Assembly: GCA_028284935.1 (NCBI GenBank)
Contig: JANQQQ010000001.1
Span: 28,702 to 92,701, forward strand
DNA: 64,000 nt
DNA from: Croceivirga sp.
Lineage (GTDB): Bacteria; Bacteroidota; Bacteroidia; Flavobacteriales; Flavobacteriaceae
Direction of reading: 5' to 3'
The notes under the pieces were generated by a model that saw nothing but the letters and a program-made list of their open reading frames with translations, did no database searches and was not told the origin of the DNA. The position numbers and the translations under genes are program-made. Positions 61,474 through 64,000 of this stretch are shown here, in pieces. Positions within the stretch are counted from its first letter, which is position 1. Every line of letters starts with the position of its first letter.

Positions 61474-62022
61474 TTATTCCAGTATGCCATCAACAATGCC
61501 GTAATCCACGGATTCCTTGGCATCCATCCAATAATCACGGTCAAAATCCTTCATAACCTTATCAAAATCTTGACCACAATTTTCTGCCAAAATCCTGGCA
61601 CCAATTTCTTTGGTTTTAATAATCTCCTTGGCCTGTATTTCAATATTGGAAGCTTGTCCTTGTGCCCCACCACTGGGTTGATGAATCATCACTTTGGCAT
61701 GGGGTTGAATAAATCGTCGACCCTTTTCCCCCACCGAAAGTAGAATGGAACCCATGGACGCGGCCAAACCGGAACAAACCGTGGATACCGGACTTTTAAT
61801 TTGTTTTATGGTATCATAAATGGCAAAACCAGAGGTTACGTAACCTCCTGGGCTATTTATAACAAGCTGAATTTCTTTATTGTTCTGCAGGTCTAAATAT
61901 AACAACCTGTCAATGACATGTTTAGCGGAATCATCGTTGACCATTCCCCATAAAAACACTTTTCTTTCCTCAAGCAATTTTTCCTGAATCTGCTCTTGAA
62001 TTTTTCCTTTTTTAGAACTCAT
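61474..62022 (-). CDS. clpP: ATP-dependent Clp protease proteolytic subunit, short form
   Basis: A 182-residue ClpP. The catalytic triad is Ser89 in GLAASMGS, His114 in MIHQPSG, and Asp159 in KDFDRDYWM. NSPGGYVTSGFAIYD is the glycine-rich oxyanion strand. It is shorter than the usual ClpP of about 195-225 residues and lacks a propeptide, and no clpX is near, so it may be a second, ClpP2-type subunit. It might form mixed rings or act in a different context. Confidence 0.93.
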   Translation of the reverse strand: MSSKKGKIQEQIQEKLLEERKVFLWGMVNDDSAKHVIDRLLYLDLQNNKEIQLVINSPGGYVTSGFAIYDTIKQIKSPVSTVCSGLAASMGSILLSVGEKGRRFIQPHAKVMIHQPSGGAQGQASNIEIQAKEIIKTKEIGARILAENCGQDFDKVMKDFDRDYWMDAKESVDYGIVDGILE

Positions 62023-62426
62023 AGACTAAAATCATTTCAACCTCAAAAATAACCATTTTATGGACTACAGGTGAAATCAACTCAAATTTGACAACGCCTT
62101 AGTTCGAAGCAATTCCTACAATTCTTACAAATCCCTCAATAGCAATCCATTGCCATACAAAACTTACTGTTTCACAACATTTTACGAATATCGATGAAAG
62201 ACGCACGTTTATCCTTATTACAGTCAATAATCGATTAAAACAACACTAACAACGTAAAATTTTTAGGATGGTTCAGGTTTGGAGGTATTTTCGTACGGAA
62301 TATGATCCCAAATCTATTCAAAACCATAAATCTCAGAACTTAACCTATTGAAACAAACTACTATTTCCAGTTTTAGAATTCGATAGCACGGGTTTTGAGG
62401 ATTGTAAATTTTACAAACCTAGACCT
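62023..62426. other. 404-base intergenic region, divergent promoters
   Basis: No ORF with family features was found. The clpP side holds a -7-like TATTTTTG (minus strand 62051-62044), 22 bases before clpP. The right end holds the palindrome TTGTAAA-T-TTTACAA (62402-62416) ten bases before the surface-protein ATG. No tRNA, riboswitch or terminator was recognised in the middle. Confidence 0.5.
62402..62416 (+). promoter_or_regulatory. 15-base palindrome before the surface-protein gene
   Basis: TTGTAAA-T-TTTACAA, seven-base perfect arms around one T, ends ten bases before the ATG. It may be an operator or an mRNA structure that affects initiation; no protein partner can be named. Confidence 0.45.
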
Positions 62427-64000
62427 ATGAAGACCACTACTTCTAAAAGAGCTGTATTTAAAGGTGCATTTATTATCATCTTTTTCTTCCTTTTCACAAT
62501 ACACCATCTGCATTCACAGGCCAACTCCATAAGGACAGGGGCAACCTTCAATTGGGCGGATACCCAACCTACAATCAACGACCCGGCCACAATAGAATCC
62601 ATTGTAATTGATGGTGCCATTTACAATACTTTCGTGGTTCCATCAGCCTATGAATTAACAAGGTTGGGACCTGGGGGTCACACTGGTAATGATATCTTGT
62701 TAAATGGTTTTGAAGTGTTGGGAACCAGTAGCGATCCAACTTGGAATATCAGAGCACTTGAAGCCTATCAATCTTTAAACCTAAATCACTATTTTGAATC
62801 GAATAGTAATGGTGATAATTTTTGTAGTGATTACAGTGCCGTTTCCACAACGGATACACAAATTCAAACCATTACCTATGCACCAGGTATACCTTCGAAT
62901 CCTGAGGGCGTTTTGGCGGTAACAGAACGTGGAGGGAATAATTGCTTTTATATTGAAGTATGGGGCAACCCTGTTGGTGGCGGTCCTGAACAACAACTCG
63001 GGCAAACCTTTGTGAGAAACGAATTTAACTTAACAGGGGTTGGTCCGCAACAACCGCCAACAGCAAATTCTGATTACTGGAGCAGTGGTCGAAATAATGA
63101 TAGTGGACAAATAATTGGTATTGCCCTTTATCAACTTTCAGAACTGGCACCTATTGGCTCAACCATCACACAAATCAGATACTATGCTGCAACTAATGAC
63201 AATGGGGATGGAAAATTCTTCTTGATGCAGACCTATGCTCAAGATGATTCCTTTACTCCTGATTTTGAAGAAGTCTTTGTTGGAGATGCAGGTGCCAATG
63301 ACAATGTTCCTGTTGGTACCTCTTATACCTATTTTTCCAGTGCTCCGCCATTCAATGGAACCGTGGTAGTAAATACGGACGGAACGTTCACCTATACGCC
63401 TGACCCAGGTTTTACTGGAACCGATACCTTTGAAATACAAGTATGCCTGCCAGCCCCCAACCAAGGGGTTTGTGATATTTCTACAGTTACCTTAAATGTC
63501 AAATCTGGTGTTAGTATTAACAATGCTTCAGCGGATGAAGGAGATAATCTAACATTTACCATTAATATAAATGACCCTATCAACCAAGATGTTGATTTTA
63601 ATCTCACCTATGCAAACAATTCAACCACGGATTCCGACTATAGTGGACCTTCTACGGTCACTTTACCGGCCAACGAGTCTTCTATAAGTTTTAATGTGGT
63701 TGCTGTGGATGATCTCTTAATAGAGTTTACTGAAACATTTACCGTAACCATGGCAAATCCATCAGATACGGTAACCATATTGGATGCAGATGGAGATGGG
63801 ACCATATTGGATGACGACGCCATAGGAGTCACCATCGACCTATCCGCAAATACCGCGACCGAAGGGTCCGACATCGTGTTCACCGCCACCATGTCCACTG
63901 TCAACAACACCGGCGGCGACATCACCGTGGACATCGACGACCTCTTGACAGGGACCGCCACATCCGGCACCGACTATGACGCCATCCCCGCCAACGCCAC
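62427..64000 (+). CDS. Large Calx-beta surface protein, 3' end missing
   Basis: Starts at ATG 62427 and stays open through the right edge (524 codons). The N-terminus (AFIIIFFFLFTIHHLHSQA) is a signal peptide or signal anchor. Residues about 35-290 form an unassigned domain with few Cys. Residues about 286-358 look like a Big_9/cadherin-like repeat (FNGTVVVNTDGTFTYTPDPG). A first Calx-beta domain spans about 359-465 (DEGDNLTFTI, VVAVDDLLIEFTETFTV, DGTILDDDA), and a second begins near residue 466. GC content rises from under 30% in places to about 62% in the last 160 bases. It is probably a long repetitive cell-surface adhesin or filament. Confidence 0.9.
   Translation, partial: MKTTTSKRAVFKGAFIIIFFFLFTIHHLHSQANSIRTGATFNWADTQPTINDPATIESIVIDGAIYNTFVVPSAYELTRLGPGGHTGNDILLNGFEVLGTSSDPTWNIRALEAYQSLNLNHYFESNSNGDNFCSDYSAVSTTDTQIQTITYAPGIPSNPEGVLAVTERGGNNCFYIEVWGNPVGGGPEQQLGQTFVRNEFNLTGVGPQQPPTANSDYWSSGRNNDSGQIIGIALYQLSELAPIGSTITQIRYYAATNDNGDGKFFLMQTYAQDDSFTPDFEEVFVGDAGANDNVPVGTSYTYFSSAPPFNGTVVVNTDGTFTYTPDPGFTGTDTFEIQVCLPAPNQGVCDISTVTLNVKSGVSINNASADEGDNLTFTININDPINQDVDFNLTYANNSTTDSDYSGPSTVTLPANESSISFNVVAVDDLLIEFTETFTVTMANPSDTVTILDADGDGTILDDDAIGVTIDLSANTATEGSDIVFTATMSTVNNTGGDITVDIDDLLTGTATSGTDYDAIPANA

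Noticed and set aside
63638..63970. 110-codon open frame opposite the Calx-beta gene
   Set aside because: Repetitive Val/Met/Ser content is the reverse of Calx-beta coding sequence, and the plus frame continues with domain motifs.
63780..64000. Horizontal transfer as the cause of the GC rise
   Set aside because: The reading frame and domain type run smoothly through the change, with no repeat, integrase or tRNA at the boundary. Internal repeat evolution is the simpler explanation.

Overview
The window looks like a chromosomal stretch of a marine-type member of the Flavobacteriaceae (Bacteroidota). The reasons are the promoter style (TTG, about 19 bases, then TAnnTTTG, with weak or no Shine-Dalgarno sequences), the many Flavobacteriia gene neighbourhoods (rsfS-ftsH-LUD-cdsA-psd-ACBP; PASTA-rluD next to ddl-coaD; pyrE with a SRPBCC gene), lipoproteins and DUF1573, and the moderately low GC of the DNA. 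The genus cannot be fixed from sequence reading alone. No tRNA, rRNA, CRISPR array, insertion sequence or prophage was seen.

Layout. 1-2800: two thioredoxin-fold envelope proteins on the minus strand, then a MarR regulator, a nitroreductase and a YceI protein. 2888-9340: a complete trpEGDCFBA operon behind a well-formed attenuator whose 17-residue leader peptide carries three consecutive Trp codons. 9337-20740: a sensor kinase, an exported M20 peptidase, an EGF-repeat lipoprotein with an HExxH motif, an erythromycin-esterase-like protein, PEP carboxylase, a UDG-fold protein, ribosomal protein THX, YaaA and DoxX. 20735-23900: rluD-type synthase and PASTA protein facing ddl and coaD. 24071-28740: PAS kinase with a single-domain receiver, M14 peptidase and NUDIX protein. 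28747-35326: pyrE, birA, rsfS, ftsH, a LUD protein, and phospholipid genes ending in an acyl-CoA-binding protein. 35323-38586: histidine kinase, OmpR-type regulator and fatty acid hydroxylase/desaturase-family protein. 38719-42932: a tight four-gene operon (Tat-type dienelactone hydrolase, GH109-like glycosidase, GHMP kinase, nucleotidyltransferase) closed by a strong terminator. 42999-50000: valS, DUF1573 protein, aspartyl protease with PDZ, aminotransferase, murB. 50149-56520: two ECF-type sigma factors around an anti-sigma factor and a small Cys protein, lipA, a divergent GAPDH and a TPR hybrid kinase. 56492-62022: lpxK, a Nif3-family protein, a coiled-coil protein with a degenerate zinc ribbon, DUF4174, kynurenine monooxygenase and a short ClpP. 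62427 to the right edge: the first 524 residues of a large Calx-beta surface protein.

Most of the window is housekeeping. The parts most worth attention are the apparently leaderless trp attenuator, the glycosidase-kinase-nucleotidyltransferase operon (a possible unassigned amino-sugar or sugar salvage and activation route), the palindromic operator in front of the MarR gene, the shared divergent promoter of valS and the DUF1573 gene, a PhoB-like direct repeat before a two-component operon, and the abrupt rise in GC content inside the Calx-beta gene. Convergent genes often share a 4-base stop-codon overlap with no terminator between them.
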